From NCBI GenBank assembly GCA_964394145.1, contig CAYMVL010000033.1, positions 124,001-188,000 on the forward strand: a stretch of DNA of 64,000 nt. The letters run 5' to 3'. The notes under the pieces are model-generated. The model ran no database searches. It was not told the DNA's origin and worked only from the letters and a program-made list of their open reading frames with translations. Each line of letters begins with the position of its first letter. Within the stretch, counting starts at the first letter, position 1. Both the position numbers and the translations under genes were made by a program. Source of the stretch: JAFGBN01 sp964394145. Lineage in GTDB: Bacteria; Chloroflexota; Dehalococcoidia; GIF9; AB-539-J10. Positions 54,013 through 63,366 of this stretch are shown piece by piece.

Positions 54013-54998
54013 TCTCTGGAATACATCAAATAAAAGTCCCTTTCCCAAAAGAGCTATCGGGGTACACCAATGTATATGTGCTGGAGGGAGAGGAAGGAAG
54101 TATACTGATTGATGCTGGCTGGGATGCGCCAGAATCACTCTGGGCTCTGCGGGAGGGGCTAAAAGCTGGGCGTCTTAGACTCCAGGATATCAAGAATATC
54201 GTAATCACTCATGTTCACCCTGACCATTATGGTTTGGCGAGCAAGGTGAAACAGCTGACCGGAGCCCGGGTTGCCATGCACAAGATTGAGGCAGAGTCTA
54301 TTAAGCCCCGTTATAAAGATTCTGACAAGCTGCTCAAAGAGATGGAGAAACTGCTACAGCGAAATGGTGTGCCTCAAGCTGAGCTGTCCGAAATGAAGGA
54401 CGCATCGCTATGGATGAAGAAGTTTGTCACACCTGAATTACCTGAGGTGATGCTGGATGACGGTGATAGTATCTCCAACGGAACCTTCGAAATCCGGGTG
54501 ATGAGAACACCAGGCCATTCTCCCGGTCATATTTGCCTCCACGAACTGAGGAAGAAAGTGTTTTTTTCGGGAGACCATATCTTGTATGATATGGCTTCGC
54601 ATATAGGCTTCAACCCCCTGTCCGGCGAGAATCCTCTGGCAGAATACAATTCCTCGCTTGAGAAATTAGACAGACTTGAGGTCACCTTTGTCTTGCCGGG
54701 GCATGGGCCAGTATTCAACAGCCTAAGGCTTAGGATGGCTAATATAATCAACCAACATGAGCAAAAGCAGAGAAAGATCATAAGAGTCATGAATGACGGT
54801 TTGAAAACAGCCTACCAGATAGCCGAGAATATAGCGTGCGTGACCAACGGAGGAGCGACTACTTTCCGTGATTTATCACCTTGGGATAGGCGGCTAGCTG
54901 TGATGGAGGTCATTGCTTATCTTCAGCTCTTAAGCTCTGAAGGCAAGGTCGGGGAAGTCACTATGGATGGTGTGTCTTTGTACCTGGCTAAAGACTAG
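54003..54998 (+). CDS. MBL-fold metallohydrolase
   Basis: 331 aa. Di-metal site HxHxDH at 70-75 (THVHPDHYG), then TPGHSPGHICL and FSGDHIL, and LPGHGPVF near the end of the domain. The C-terminal 80 residues form a winged-helix-like extension, as in the glyoxalase II/RNase Z-like LACTB2 group. ATG 54003 overlaps the eno stop by 10 bp, so translation is probably coupled. Substrate unknown. Confidence 0.88.
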   Translation: MEVVSGIHQIKVPFPKELSGYTNVYVLEGEEGSILIDAGWDAPESLWALREGLKAGRLRLQDIKNIVITHVHPDHYGLASKVKQLTGARVAMHKIEAESIKPRYKDSDKLLKEMEKLLQRNGVPQAELSEMKDASLWMKKFVTPELPEVMLDDGDSISNGTFEIRVMRTPGHSPGHICLHELRKKVFFSGDHILYDMASHIGFNPLSGENPLAEYNSSLEKLDRLEVTFVLPGHGPVFNSLRLRMANIINQHEQKQRKIIRVMNDGLKTAYQIAENIACVTNGGATTFRDLSPWDRRLAVMEVIAYLQLLSSEGKVGEVTMDGVSLYLAKD

Positions 54999-55028
54999 TT
55001 AAATATTAGTAATGAAGGAGGTAGTAAG

Positions 55029-56042
55029 ATGATAACGAAAGTGGGGATCAATGGCTTTGGACGTATCGGGAGGCTAACACTGAAGGCCATAATCCAGCGA
55101 TGCAGTAGCACCTTAGAGGTGGTAGCAGTGAATGACCTCACCGATGCAAGAACTAATGCTCACCTTTTCAAGTACGACAGCAATTATGGTATTTATGCGG
55201 GCGAGGTAGAGGCTAAAGATGATGCCATTGCAGTTGATGGGAGGGAAATAAGAGTCCTAGCTGAACGTGACCCGGCCAAGATTCCTTGGCAGAGCTACAA
55301 CGTAGATATAGTAATTGAATCTACCGGACTCTTCACTCAGGCATCCAAGGCTGCCAGTCACTTCCAAGGTGGAGCTAAGAAAGTGATTATTTCAGCGCCT
55401 GCCAAAGGAGAAGATATATCTATTGTTCTCGGTGTAAATGAAAAGCAATATGATCCGTCCAGGCATCGCATCATATCCAATGGCTCTTGCACTACTAACT
55501 GCATCGCTCCTGTGGTTAAAGTCCTGCATCAGAACTTTGGAGTTGAACATGGTCTTATGACCACCGTCCATTCCTACACTAACGATCAAAGGATTCTAGA
55601 TGTGTTTCACGAGGATCTTCGTCGAGCACGCTCTGCTGCTACCAACATCATCCCTACCACAACAGGCGCTACTCGCGTTGTGGGAGTGGTCATGCCTGAA
55701 CTTCAGGGCAAACTACATGGTATTGCAATAAGAGTACCTACAGCAGCTGTATCTCTCGTGGATTTTGTAGCTGATTTGAATAGGAATGCCACTGCGGAAG
55801 AAATCAATGATGCCTTTCATAAAGCTGCCGCAGGAGAGCTCAAAGGAATCATCGAATATTGCAGTAAGCCACTGGTAAGCAGTGATTTCAAAGGCAATTC
55901 AGCCAGTGCCATCTTCGATTCACTGAGCACCATGGTTATCGACAACAATCTAGTAAAGGTGCTAGCCTGGTATGATAACGAATGGGGTTATAGTTGCCGG
56001 CTTGCTGACCTTACCGCCTATATTACTGCTAAAGGTTTATAG
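55029..56042 (+). CDS. gap: Glyceraldehyde-3-phosphate dehydrogenase
   Basis: 337 aa. NAD-binding VGINGFGRIGRLTLKA, catalytic C154 in SNGSCTTNCIAP, the His in TVHSYTNDQ and WYDNEWGYSCRL at the C-terminus. GGAGGTAGTAAG before the ATG. With eno upstream it forms a small glycolytic/gluconeogenic cluster. Confidence 0.97.
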   Translation: MITKVGINGFGRIGRLTLKAIIQRCSSTLEVVAVNDLTDARTNAHLFKYDSNYGIYAGEVEAKDDAIAVDGREIRVLAERDPAKIPWQSYNVDIVIESTGLFTQASKAASHFQGGAKKVIISAPAKGEDISIVLGVNEKQYDPSRHRIISNGSCTTNCIAPVVKVLHQNFGVEHGLMTTVHSYTNDQRILDVFHEDLRRARSAATNIIPTTTGATRVVGVVMPELQGKLHGIAIRVPTAAVSLVDFVADLNRNATAEEINDAFHKAAAGELKGIIEYCSKPLVSSDFKGNSASAIFDSLSTMVIDNNLVKVLAWYDNEWGYSCRLADLTAYITAKGL

Positions 56043-56046
56043 AAAT

Positions 56047-56682
56047 ATGGAGATACAGTGGCTGGGACATTCGTGCTTCTTCATCAAAGGCAAGGAAACG
56101 ACGCTGATTACTGATCCATATCACCCGAGCTTGGGTTACTCGTTAGGAGAACCCAAGGCAGATATAGTCACGATCAGCCATTTCCACCCTGGCCACAGCT
56201 ACGTTGAGGGCGTCGCTAGTAATCCCAGGCAAATAAGGAGCTGCGGCGAATATGAAATAGGCGGGACGTTTATTACGGGAATCGCTACCTTTCATGACCC
56301 AGACAAAGGAGAAACAAGGGGCAAGAACACGGTATACCTCATAGAGATGGATGCTATAACTTTATGTCATCTAGGTGACCTCGGCCATCCACTGACCTCC
56401 AAACTGATAGAGGAGTTAGGAGTGGTGGACGTACTATTCTTGCCTGTTGGAGAGATATCCACTATATCCGTTGACACAGCTGTGGAGACAATAAAGCAAC
56501 TAAACCCTCATATTGTTATTCCCATGCATTATAAAACTGAGGCGCTAAGCAGAAACCTTGAACCTCTAGACAAATTCCTGATCAAAATGGGAGTCCACAG
56601 GGTCGAACCAACTTCAACTCTTTCAATAAGTCAATCGTCCCTGCCTGCCAGCACACAGATTGTAGTTCTTAATTACATTTGA
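56047..56682 (+). CDS. MBL-fold protein, UlaG-like
   Basis: 211 aa. MEIQWLGHSCFFIKG with ITDPY is the UlaG-like (lactamase_B_2/3) N-terminus. The metal motif reads H45-F-H47-P-G-H50, so the Asp of HxHxDH is Gly here. CHLGDLGHPL and IPMHYKT supply the later ligands. Starts 4 bp after gap; its last 14 bp overlap the convergent mtnA. Function unknown. Confidence 0.85.
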   Translation: MEIQWLGHSCFFIKGKETTLITDPYHPSLGYSLGEPKADIVTISHFHPGHSYVEGVASNPRQIRSCGEYEIGGTFITGIATFHDPDKGETRGKNTVYLIEMDAITLCHLGDLGHPLTSKLIEELGVVDVLFLPVGEISTISVDTAVETIKQLNPHIVIPMHYKTEALSRNLEPLDKFLIKMGVHRVEPTSTLSISQSSLPASTQIVVLNYI

Positions 56683-57691
56683 GCCGCGCTGAATATGGCT
56701 CCCTGATTATGCCTTTTTCAGTAATGATGGCGCTCACGTAACTATGTGGGGTTATATCAAAGGCAGGATTAGCTACAGCTATCCCTTCGGGGGCAATATG
56801 TATCCCTTGAATATGAGTTATCTCTTTGGGATTTCTCTCCTCAATGGGAATCTCTGCTCCAGAAGGCAATGAAAAGTCAATGGTACTAGTGGGTGCAGCT
56901 ACATAAAAGGGAACCTTATTTTCCTTAGCTAAAACGGCCAGATAGTAAGTGCCAATCTTGTTGGCGACATCACCATTTGCAGTAATCCTGTCAGCTCCGA
57001 CTATAACACAGTTGATCTTCTGCTGGTTCATGAAATAGCCGGCCGCGGAGTCAGTTATTAGGGTTACCTTGATGCCATCTTGCAGTAGTTCCCAAGCAGT
57101 AAGTCTGGCTCCCTGAAGAAGAGGGCGAGTTTCTGTGGCAATGACGTTTATCCTCTTTCCTTGCTCTTTGGCGGCTCTGATGACACCCAGCGCCGTACCA
57201 TAACCAGCAGTGGCCAGAGGCCCGGCGTTACAATGGGTCAGAATAGTGAATCCGTCTCGGATAAGCTCAGTTCCTAATTGGCTGAGGCGCTTAGTTGCCT
57301 GAATTTCTTCCATGTGTATTTTCGTTGCTTCATCAGCAAGTGCGGTTTTCATTTCATCAATAGTTTCGCCTATAGCAGCCTGTATCATCCTGCCAATAGA
57401 TTGGAACAGATTGATAGCAGTGGGCCTGGTGGCAGCAAACGCTTGGGTAATCTGGTTTAGTTGTGTGAGAAACTCCTCCTTGTTTGTTGCCTTTATGTTT
57501 TGTGCCCCTAGAGCTATCCCGTAGGCAGCTAGAACGCCAATGGCTGGCGCGCCGCGGACTCGCATCTCTTTGATAGCCAAAGTTGCGTCCTGATAAGTGA
57601 CTAAATCAATAAAGATTAGGTCTTGAGGAAGCCTACTCTGGTCTAGGATCCTTAGCCTATCACTAACCCATTCTATTGCTTTTGCTGTCAT
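56669..57691 (-). CDS. mtnA: S-methyl-5-thioribose-1-phosphate isomerase
   Basis: 340 aa, eIF2B-like fold. Isomerises MTR-1-P to MTRu-1-P in methionine salvage (or the related 5-deoxyribose disposal route). Seen: MRVRGAPAIGVLAAYGI, THCNAGPLATAGYGTALGVI with the catalytic Cys, ETRPLLQGARLTAWEL and VGADRITANGDVANKIGTY with the catalytic Asp. ATG 57691 is 9 nt after a TATACT box, so the transcript is predicted to be leaderless; in-frame codons further upstream lie within the promoter. Confidence 0.95.
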   Translation of the reverse strand: MTAKAIEWVSDRLRILDQSRLPQDLIFIDLVTYQDATLAIKEMRVRGAPAIGVLAAYGIALGAQNIKATNKEEFLTQLNQITQAFAATRPTAINLFQSIGRMIQAAIGETIDEMKTALADEATKIHMEEIQATKRLSQLGTELIRDGFTILTHCNAGPLATAGYGTALGVIRAAKEQGKRINVIATETRPLLQGARLTAWELLQDGIKVTLITDSAAGYFMNQQKINCVIVGADRITANGDVANKIGTYYLAVLAKENKVPFYVAAPTSTIDFSLPSGAEIPIEERNPKEITHIQGIHIAPEGIAVANPAFDITPHSYVSAIITEKGIIREPYSARLKCN

Positions 57692-57700
57692 GGCAATCAT

Positions 57701-57708
57701 AGTATAAT
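57701..57708. promoter_or_regulatory. Shared symmetrical -10 element of mtnA and the oxidoreductase gene
   Basis: AGTATAAT reads TATAAT (57703-57708) on the plus strand and TATACT (57706-57701) on the minus strand. Genes diverge on both sides (mtnA ATG 9 nt away, plus-strand ATG 38 nt away). Matching -35 boxes are weak. Confidence 0.5.
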
Positions 57709-57746
57709 GGAAAGGCGATGACATTAGCCAGAATGGAGGAAAAGTT

Positions 57747-59096
57747 ATGAAAGTGTGTATTATTGGTACCGGGGATGCAGGGGCGATAGCAGCTCTTCAG
57801 GTTCGCCGTCTGGATCCGCAAGCAGAAATAGATATCTTTAGTAAGAGAGCAGAGCTCGGATGTAATCCCTGTGAAATGCCTTTAGTGCTCAGCGGAACTA
57901 TAGAGAAGTGGGAAGATATATATCGCGGCTACCGAATCGCCTCATTCTATCAGAAGCGCAATATGAATCTGCATTTGGACACTGAAGTCACTGAGATACT
58001 CAGCCATGAAAAGAAGATTATAGCCATGGGGCAAGAATATAGTTATGACAAACTAATACTAGCTATGGGTGCTACCCCATCTATACCCTCACTTCCTGGT
58101 CTGGATGGCAAATACGAATTCGCCTTGAGCACTGACATAGCAGACGGCAAAGCCCTAAGGGATGCCATATTAAATTATTCCAGCGCAGCCATTATTGGGG
58201 GTGGTTTTATTGGCTTGGAGATAGCTGCGGCTTTGAAATCAAGAGGATATAGAAAGATCTATCTCCTGGTCAGGCAGGATATAATGCGCGCCTCGCTGGA
58301 TGAAGAAATAGCAGGGAAATTAAAGCAGACAATGATTGAGGAAGGCATCGAATTAATTTTGCCTGCTAGGATTGAAAGGATAGCCTACAAGAATGGGAAG
58401 AAGAGAATGATTCTGGCGACGCGAGAAATAGAAGCGGATTTCATCTGCTTCGGCACTGGAGTGAAAGCTAATGCAGGTTTGGCGCGGAGAGCGAGGCTAA
58501 AAATAGGTAAGACAGGAGGCATAACTGTAAATAGATACCTGCAGACAAGCGACCCTGACATTTACGCCATCGGGGACTGCATGGAGAATTGGGATATAAT
58601 CACCCGTTCCAAAAGGAGTCACCAGCTAGCCGCAAATTCAATTCGAAGTGGGTATATAGCGGGAAGGAACGTGGTTCTGGGTAACAAAATCCCTTACAGA
58701 GGAACCGTAATGCCATTTGTCACCAAGATATTTGGCCATCAGGTGGGATCAGTTGGCTTCACTGAAAGGGAAGCTAGGGAGAAAGGCATAGAGACGATTT
58801 CTGTTACGGTTGACACCCCTTTCCTGAGGGAGCCGATGGGGAAAGATGGCAAGCCAACGCGTTATAAGCTTATCGCTGACCGGAATAAGAATTTGATAGG
58901 TGCGCAACTTATTTCTGAAGAGATAATATCGGGGACGATTGACAAGCTTGCCATTGCTATAGCGAATAAGATGCCGATAGAAAGACTTGTTCAAATTGAT
59001 AGCTGTTATTCACCTTACGTTCAGGAAGACCAGATTGCCGTTCCCATACATCGACTAATAGATACATTCAATCAAGTAGAGCACAAGCGGGCTTGA
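57747..59096 (+). CDS. FAD-dependent CoA-disulfide reductase / NADH oxidase-like
   Basis: 449 aa pyridine nucleotide-disulfide oxidoreductase. FAD motif VCIIGTGDAGAIAA (3-16), redox Cys probably C42 in LGCNPCEMPLVLSG, AMGATPSIPSLPG, NAD(P) motif AAIIGGGFIGLEIAAAL, and DIYAIGDCMENW. C-terminal dimerisation domain GTVMPFVTKIFGHQVGSVGFTE. The additional C39 near C42 is unusual for the CoADR/Nox group. GGAGG lies before the ATG. Confidence 0.88.
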   Translation: MKVCIIGTGDAGAIAALQVRRLDPQAEIDIFSKRAELGCNPCEMPLVLSGTIEKWEDIYRGYRIASFYQKRNMNLHLDTEVTEILSHEKKIIAMGQEYSYDKLILAMGATPSIPSLPGLDGKYEFALSTDIADGKALRDAILNYSSAAIIGGGFIGLEIAAALKSRGYRKIYLLVRQDIMRASLDEEIAGKLKQTMIEEGIELILPARIERIAYKNGKKRMILATREIEADFICFGTGVKANAGLARRARLKIGKTGGITVNRYLQTSDPDIYAIGDCMENWDIITRSKRSHQLAANSIRSGYIAGRNVVLGNKIPYRGTVMPFVTKIFGHQVGSVGFTEREAREKGIETISVTVDTPFLREPMGKDGKPTRYKLIADRNKNLIGAQLISEEIISGTIDKLAIAIANKMPIERLVQIDSCYSPYVQEDQIAVPIHRLIDTFNQVEHKRA

Positions 59097-59135
59097 GCTT
59101 TGTAAAGTGTGAATAATAACTAGAGGAGGTTGCAG

Positions 59136-59423
59136 ATGGCTAAATTTGTAATGCTGACAACACTTACAGACGAGGGAAGGAAGACTGTTAAGGATAATCC
59201 GGACAGAATTGAAGAAGTCAATAAGGAAGTTGAGAAACTTGGGGCGAGCATTCTTGCCCAATATGCTCTCCTTGGTCCATATGATTTCATCAACATTCTA
59301 GATGCGCCTAGCAGTGAAGTAGTATCCAAGGTAGCCATAACCTTAGGGTCAAGGGGTACGCTTCAAACAATGACGATGGCTGCCATGGAGATTGACGCTT
59401 TCGTTGCAGGCCTCAAGAAGTAA
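59136..59423 (+). CDS. GYD-domain protein
   Basis: 95 aa ferredoxin-fold-like small protein: AKFVMLTTLTDEGRKTVKDNP, YALLGPYDFINILDAPS (the GxYD motif, here GPYD) and TLQTMTMAAMEID. GAGGAGG lies before ATG 59136. Function of the family is unknown. Confidence 0.9.
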   Translation: MAKFVMLTTLTDEGRKTVKDNPDRIEEVNKEVEKLGASILAQYALLGPYDFINILDAPSSEVVSKVAITLGSRGTLQTMTMAAMEIDAFVAGLKK

Positions 59424-59559
59424 CTGCAGTGATTAAACAGCCCGCTTGTGCCCTCAGTTATGCAGTGTTCCTCCTTATTTTTGTAGTACGAGCTTGAAGA
59501 TATCGTAGATATCTCCGGAATGCGATGCCGCAAACAACAGCAATGAGGGGAAATAAGCT

Positions 59560-60855
59560 ATGTCCGGAATAGCCATCCTTAGTGATGCACATCTCCTGAT
59601 GCAGGCTGAACGCTTGAGGGACGAGAACTGCAGGTCTCCCCGCGGTGAAATCTCACTCATAAATTTCAGTAATGTCATCAGCCAGGTAATAACAGCAAGG
59701 CCCGAAGCAGTCATCCTTGCCGGCGACATGTTTGATGAAAGGGAGAAAGGAGGAGACTGGATAGCCGACTCCGAAGCGGCTAAGTACTGGCCGGAGATTC
59801 GAAGTCAGCTGAAGCGATTGATGGAATGCACAACCCACGGGATTTATGCCTTAAGAGGGAATCATGATTCCGCCTCTGTGTTGAAAGAGCTGCAGGACTA
59901 TATGGGAAGCAGGTTCCATTTCTTGAGAAACGAAGAGATCGAAATACTGGACCATAGAGTATATTTCATGGAAACTCACTACCGGCAGGGCAGCTATAGC
60001 ATCCCCGAAGAAGAACTCCCCCATAAGGGAGACATACTCATTATGCACGAGACTTTGCCCTGGGCTATGCATGGAACGGAAATACATGGTCTGGATAAGG
60101 AAGTGCTGCAGGAGCTGGGCAGAAGATTCTCACTGCTTTTTAATGGCCACATGCACCACTACTCGCATGGTTCGCTGGATATACCCAACCTTTACTCATT
60201 GCCAGCTCTAATCCCTTCACGAGAGCTAAAGAATGCCTTCACCATCAAATACCAGTGGCCTGGCGATTTAGACCGACCAGAGGTCAAAGAATCTCCTTTT
60301 GGCTACCTGATTTTAGACGGCTACGAGACTTCATTACACAGATATAGCCCGATACAAAGCATAGTTAAGGTAGAAGTGAAAGGTGATACTCCCGCGGAGG
60401 TTATAACTGGAATCAACGAAGTGTATTCCACATTGATGCGCAGACAAGATAAGGACAACCTCTGGGTCTGGGTTTCTGCCCAGGGGGTGACTTTCGCCGA
60501 CACGCTTCAAAGAGAAGCCAACAAATATCCGGAAGCTAACACCATGGAGATATCCGTAAGACCGAAAAAAGGACTTAAGAGAACCGCGGGACTGAAGGGT
60601 CTGGAAAAAATGATAACTCTATCTGAGCTGGAAGCGAAGGTACTAAATTCTCTGTCCTGGCCGGATAGAGATTTGGCGCAGAACCTATTTGATGAGATAT
60701 TCACCGGCGATAATCTATCCAGAAGGTCAGATAGCAACCTGGGAAGAGCGCTCTTTCAGAGGTTACTTGAATTAGCTGCCACTCACTATGAGGTGCCGAA
60801 GGAACAGCAAATAAACTTCCTAAGGACAGTCGACCCACTCTGGAAGCAGAGATAA
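59560..60855 (+). CDS. Mre11/SbcD-like metallophosphoesterase nuclease
   Basis: 431 aa. Calcineurin-like core: SDAHL (8-12) with a broken DxH (DAH), LAGDMFDE, RGNHDSA, IMHETLP and FNGHMHHYSHG, the five metal motifs in order. The C-terminal 150 residues (capping and partner-binding region) are not typical SbcD. The next gene, 2 bp later, encodes a Rad50-like ATPase, so this is most likely the nuclease half of an Mre11-Rad50-type complex for DNA ends. Confidence 0.85.
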   Translation: MSGIAILSDAHLLMQAERLRDENCRSPRGEISLINFSNVISQVITARPEAVILAGDMFDEREKGGDWIADSEAAKYWPEIRSQLKRLMECTTHGIYALRGNHDSASVLKELQDYMGSRFHFLRNEEIEILDHRVYFMETHYRQGSYSIPEEELPHKGDILIMHETLPWAMHGTEIHGLDKEVLQELGRRFSLLFNGHMHHYSHGSLDIPNLYSLPALIPSRELKNAFTIKYQWPGDLDRPEVKESPFGYLILDGYETSLHRYSPIQSIVKVEVKGDTPAEVITGINEVYSTLMRRQDKDNLWVWVSAQGVTFADTLQREANKYPEANTMEISVRPKKGLKRTAGLKGLEKMITLSELEAKVLNSLSWPDRDLAQNLFDEIFTGDNLSRRSDSNLGRALFQRLLELAATHYEVPKEQQINFLRTVDPLWKQR

Positions 60856-60857
60856 GC

Positions 60858-63179
60858 GTGAGACTGGCTAAGATTGTTTTTGACAACGTTATGGAACTGG
60901 AAGGCTCAATAGTATTTCCAGATAGCAAGGCAGTCGTCATCCATGGAGAAAATAGGGCCGGTAAATCTAATATAATTCACGCCCTCAGGTATGCTTTTCT
61001 CAGCAAAGTAATAAGGCATGGAAAATCCTCCGCCTATGACGAGTTGAGACTTGTGACAGCGAAGGAGATTGCTCCTTCTGAAGGCACTGGCAGGATACTT
61101 ATAGAGTTCAGCCATGGTGGCAAGCAATTTATAATTGATAGACAAATAGACCGCTACAGAGATGACAACAAAATTTTGAGGAAAGATGCGGAAGGCTTTC
61201 GGGAGCTCGATTTCAATAAGACTCTGGATAAAGAACTGAAGGCAGGATTGCTTGACGCTCTTTTCGCACCTGATAGCGCTATGGGCTTCAAGCATCTTAA
61301 CGAGAAGAATATCGATGCTGTTATAACGGAGTTATTTAAGGAAATTGGAAATGCCAAGGTGCTAACTAAGGATTTCAAACAGCGCACTCAAAGACTGATA
61401 GAGGAAGCTTCGGCTAGAGTCCTCGAGATAAAGAGGGACTATGATTCCTTCGTAGCCCGTCTAAAGGGTGAGCTTAAGGACGTATCACTCGATTTGAGCA
61501 ATCTCTCGACTTATGAATTTGGCAAGACATCCCAGAAGATAGGCAATATCGCGAATGGATTGAAGAGCTATGTTGATAACATTGAGAAGGGCGAGATCAA
61601 ACAATGGCTGGTCGAGATGAGAAAGCGCGCCCTTGATGTCGAGGACCTGGAAGCATTACTTGGGAAAGACAAAGAGATTAGAACTTGTTTTGCAAAGATT
61701 AAGGAGATTTCACAAGATAGGAACCGCCTGAATAGGTTTATGGCTGCTTTGAAAGAAACAAAACTGGGAGGCTCTATGCCACCGGAACCCGATAATTTTT
61801 ATGATGCCGGATTGGATCAGTATACGAGAGCTATCTACCAGAAGCTCGAACAGGCGCAAAATCATCACTACAATGCTCTCAACCTAGCTCAGCAGGAGAA
61901 CATCGACTTGAAAACTGATAATCCAGCGAAGATCAAGAACGATAAGGAGAGGGTGCTGCGATTATTGACCAGGGAGATTTCCCTTGGAAATGCTTCCAGA
62001 GTTAAAGTTGACCTAGTGAAGATTCGTTCTGAGGAGGGTGAAGAGATCGTGCACGGGCTTGTGCCCTTAAGACTTATGGATAAGGACATAGCTTTCACCA
62101 GATTAAGCCCTGAGCCTATTCCCGATGCACCCGAGGAGAAGAAAAGGGAATATGCCCGCGTTCTAGAAAGAAGGATAAAAAACCTGCAGAATATATGTGA
62201 CGATAAAGATAAGGCTGAAAGCTTCTTTGACTTTGAGTTTATTCCTCAAATCACAAGACTTGGTGAATATGGGACAGCGTTGATGGAGGGTGAAAGAAAA
62301 GAAGAGGAAAAGATTTCAGAGTTAGTTGAAGATACACATAGAAAGCTACTCTTGTTCACCCGGGAGCACATTGAGATGCCCGGATTGGACCATGAGTCGG
62401 ATTTAGAGCCTTTCCTCCTGGGCGTGAGACAAATTTTATCCCGTAAGAAGTTGGCCTACAAAGAAGCTGTAAACCAGAGGGTGAAATTATTGAATATAGA
62501 GATAGCTCAGTTTGACACTTGCGAAATAGATGGTCTGTTACGGAAACTCGGCCAGATGGAAAAAGATATAACCCGCTACCAATCGATCTGGGAAGGGCTG
62601 ACTGGGCAGACGAGGACTGACTGGGAGAACAAAGACGCTGAGTACGGAGACTTGACCTATGTGCCAGCAGTAGCAGGCGGGATTAATAAGGTTCTCGATG
62701 CCATTATGGAAAATGCATTCGATGAGCAGGAAGTAATACAGGCAATAAGGGAAATCATCATCGAAATAAACGATGAATTTGTAGCAGAAGGCCTGGTGAA
62801 TTCCTGCATCGAAATGAGTGAAGGTAGCTTACAGCTCAGCAAGACTACCTATAAGGACAGGGAAATAACTCATCCCTGCGGAGCAGAAAGGTCTTTCTTC
62901 AGTCTGGCTGTCTTAACTGCGCTGGCAAAATATTTTGGGCTACCCGTCATTATTGATGAAGCCGCCAATAACCTTGACAAGAATCACCTGCGACATTTTA
63001 TTTCCCTGGTGACGAGATTTGCCGCTAGCTACGATGTCCAATACATACTATCTATAAAGGAGACCGATGACTTTCCCCTCAATGGCTGGGTTCGAGAATT
63101 TGCCGATGACCTGCAAATATACAGAGTGGACTACGACGGCAGCAAGAAATACATCAGTTCGGTGGATCTCTACACGTAA
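60858..63179 (+). CDS. Rad50/SbcC-like ATPase without zinc hook
   Basis: 773 aa SMC-like ATPase. Walker A GENRAGKSN (30-38), the ABC signature region HPCGAERSFFSLAVLTAL (about 671-688; LSGGE is changed to PCGAE), and Walker B LPVIIDEAANNLD (about 695-707). Between them lie short coiled coils interrupted by non-helical parts, with no CxxC hook; SbcC/Rad50 normally have 850-1300 aa. Pairs with the nuclease 2 bp upstream. It could serve repair or phage defence. Confidence 0.82.
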   Translation: MRLAKIVFDNVMELEGSIVFPDSKAVVIHGENRAGKSNIIHALRYAFLSKVIRHGKSSAYDELRLVTAKEIAPSEGTGRILIEFSHGGKQFIIDRQIDRYRDDNKILRKDAEGFRELDFNKTLDKELKAGLLDALFAPDSAMGFKHLNEKNIDAVITELFKEIGNAKVLTKDFKQRTQRLIEEASARVLEIKRDYDSFVARLKGELKDVSLDLSNLSTYEFGKTSQKIGNIANGLKSYVDNIEKGEIKQWLVEMRKRALDVEDLEALLGKDKEIRTCFAKIKEISQDRNRLNRFMAALKETKLGGSMPPEPDNFYDAGLDQYTRAIYQKLEQAQNHHYNALNLAQQENIDLKTDNPAKIKNDKERVLRLLTREISLGNASRVKVDLVKIRSEEGEEIVHGLVPLRLMDKDIAFTRLSPEPIPDAPEEKKREYARVLERRIKNLQNICDDKDKAESFFDFEFIPQITRLGEYGTALMEGERKEEEKISELVEDTHRKLLLFTREHIEMPGLDHESDLEPFLLGVRQILSRKKLAYKEAVNQRVKLLNIEIAQFDTCEIDGLLRKLGQMEKDITRYQSIWEGLTGQTRTDWENKDAEYGDLTYVPAVAGGINKVLDAIMENAFDEQEVIQAIREIIIEINDEFVAEGLVNSCIEMSEGSLQLSKTTYKDREITHPCGAERSFFSLAVLTALAKYFGLPVIIDEAANNLDKNHLRHFISLVTRFAASYDVQYILSIKETDDFPLNGWVREFADDLQIYRVDYDGSKKYISSVDLYT

Positions 63180-63297
63180 AGAAGCAGTGCCAATCAGCTG
63201 TTGAGCGTTACGTTATAGCTATAATCAGAATCCGTTTTTTATGTATTATAATTGGCAGAACTGCTTCCTCCAATAACATGTCATAACTGCTCTAAAC

Positions 63298-63326
63298 TTA
63301 TACTCAAGTGCTGCATGAGCTATAAT
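63298..63326 (+). promoter_or_regulatory. Promoter of nnr
   Basis: TTATAC (63298-63303), 17-bp spacer, TATAAT (63321-63326). Leaves a leader of about 35 nt with a GAAGGGAGA ribosome site. Confidence 0.6.
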
Positions 63327-63366
63327 TCAGTGTGTACGGCACAGAGGATATGAAGGGAGACTAGAA

